DNA of 5,612 nucleotides from Candidatus Hydrogenedentota bacterium (GTDB lineage Bacteria > Hydrogenedentota > Hydrogenedentia > Hydrogenedentales > SCBR16-9). Shown one piece after another: positions 5,289 to 5,612 of the stretch. How positions within the stretch are numbered: position 1 is the first letter of the stretch; each line of letters begins with the position of its first letter. The DNA lies in assembly GCA_007116095.1 (NCBI GenBank), contig SKJD01000089.1:1-5612 (forward strand), given 5' to 3'. Under the pieces are notes generated by a model. It was not told the DNA's origin and did not search any database. It worked only from the letters and a program-made list of their open reading frames with translations. A program made the translations under genes and the position numbers.

Positions 5289-5612
5289 TTACCCCAGACG
5301 GCGTGCTGCGTCGGGAAACTTCAACTGCCCTGTGGCCACCTGGTCATAGAGCGCAAGAAAGACCTGGCGCAGGTCGCCGTCTTTTTCTTGGTACAGATGA
5401 TGTGCGGCCACGCGCCAGGCGGGCGGGGCGTCGGGACAGAGCTGCGTGAGCAGGATATCGAGAAGGGCGGGACTGCTCCGGCAGGTGTAGAGCGTCGGCA
5501 GGCGCCCGGGTTGGTGTATGGTAATGAGCAAGCCGCGACAATGCCGCGAGCGAAGGAGAAAACGCCGCCAGCCGAGCCAGGAGAGTTGCTCCGCGCCGTC
5601 GAGAAGGATCAC
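5289..5612 (-). CDS. ATPase-like protein with Walker-B-type motif, C-terminal part (N-terminus beyond window)
   Basis: On the minus strand the frame stays open from the right window edge down to the TAA at 5289-5291, giving 107 residues. The first residues (MILLDGAEQLSWLGWRRF) contain four hydrophobic residues followed by D, then GAEQ. This looks like a Walker B strand and so lies in the middle of a P-loop NTPase; the nucleotide-binding Walker A would be beyond 5612. It continues with GLLITIHQPGRLPTLYTCRS (27-46), a sensor-1-like strand with Thr/His, and ends with GDLRQVFLALYDQVATG (79-95), an AAA-like lid helix. I recall similar 'DGxEQLSW...' proteins of unknown role in Planctomycetes, but I cannot verify this. 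The GTG at the edge is not a credible start. It converges on the DJ-1 gene with only 15 bases between stops and is thus likely cellular. Confidence 0.6.
   Translation of the reverse strand: MILLDGAEQLSWLGWRRFLLRSRHCRGLLITIHQPGRLPTLYTCRSSPALLDILLTQLCPDAPPAWRVAAHHLYQEKDGDLRQVFLALYDQVATGQLKFPDAARRLG

Overview
The window is a compact, GC-rich stretch that reads as the head-morphogenesis module of a tailed-phage-like element (prophage, phage-derived element or metagenomic phage contig), followed by two genes of cellular type. Seven genes run on the plus strand from position 1 to 4667. They are the C-terminal part of a portal protein, a prohead protease of the HK97/S78 type, a tiny coiled-coil plus membrane-anchor protein (XhlA-like), and a protein with an N-terminal domain resembling the LigD 3'-phosphoesterase and a helical tail. 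These are followed by a small capsid decoration-type protein, an HK97-fold major capsid protein, and a membrane-anchored helical protein that resembles LLH-type holins. A DJ-1/PfpI-family gene follows on the same strand. The window ends in the 3' part of a convergent minus-strand gene with a Walker-B-like motif, probably an ATPase.

The order portal, protease, (scaffold position), decoration, major capsid is the classical head gene order of tailed phages. The terminase would be expected just left of position 1. No tail-completion or tail gene follows the capsid gene inside the window. Instead a holin-like gene and then cellular-type genes appear, so this may be the right edge of a degraded, domesticated or tail-less element.

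Two intergenic inverted repeats are the most striking non-coding feature (1753-1813 and 4137-4196). Each arm carries three copies of the hexamer GTCCAC (or its complement) at a period of about 9 bases, and both hairpins have an 11-base loop. They sit exactly before and after the three-gene block phosphoesterase-like/decoration/capsid. The spacer bases differ between the two elements but largely match between the arms of each one, which suggests the paired structure matters or arose by inverted duplication.

Nearly every gene has a strong purine-rich ribosome binding site, which corrects several starts to a downstream ATG. The host cannot be fixed from the sequence. The GTCCAC-type intergenic repeats and the style of the last gene recall Planctomycetes/PVC or Hydrogenedentes-like bacteria, but this is a low-confidence inference from remembered families.
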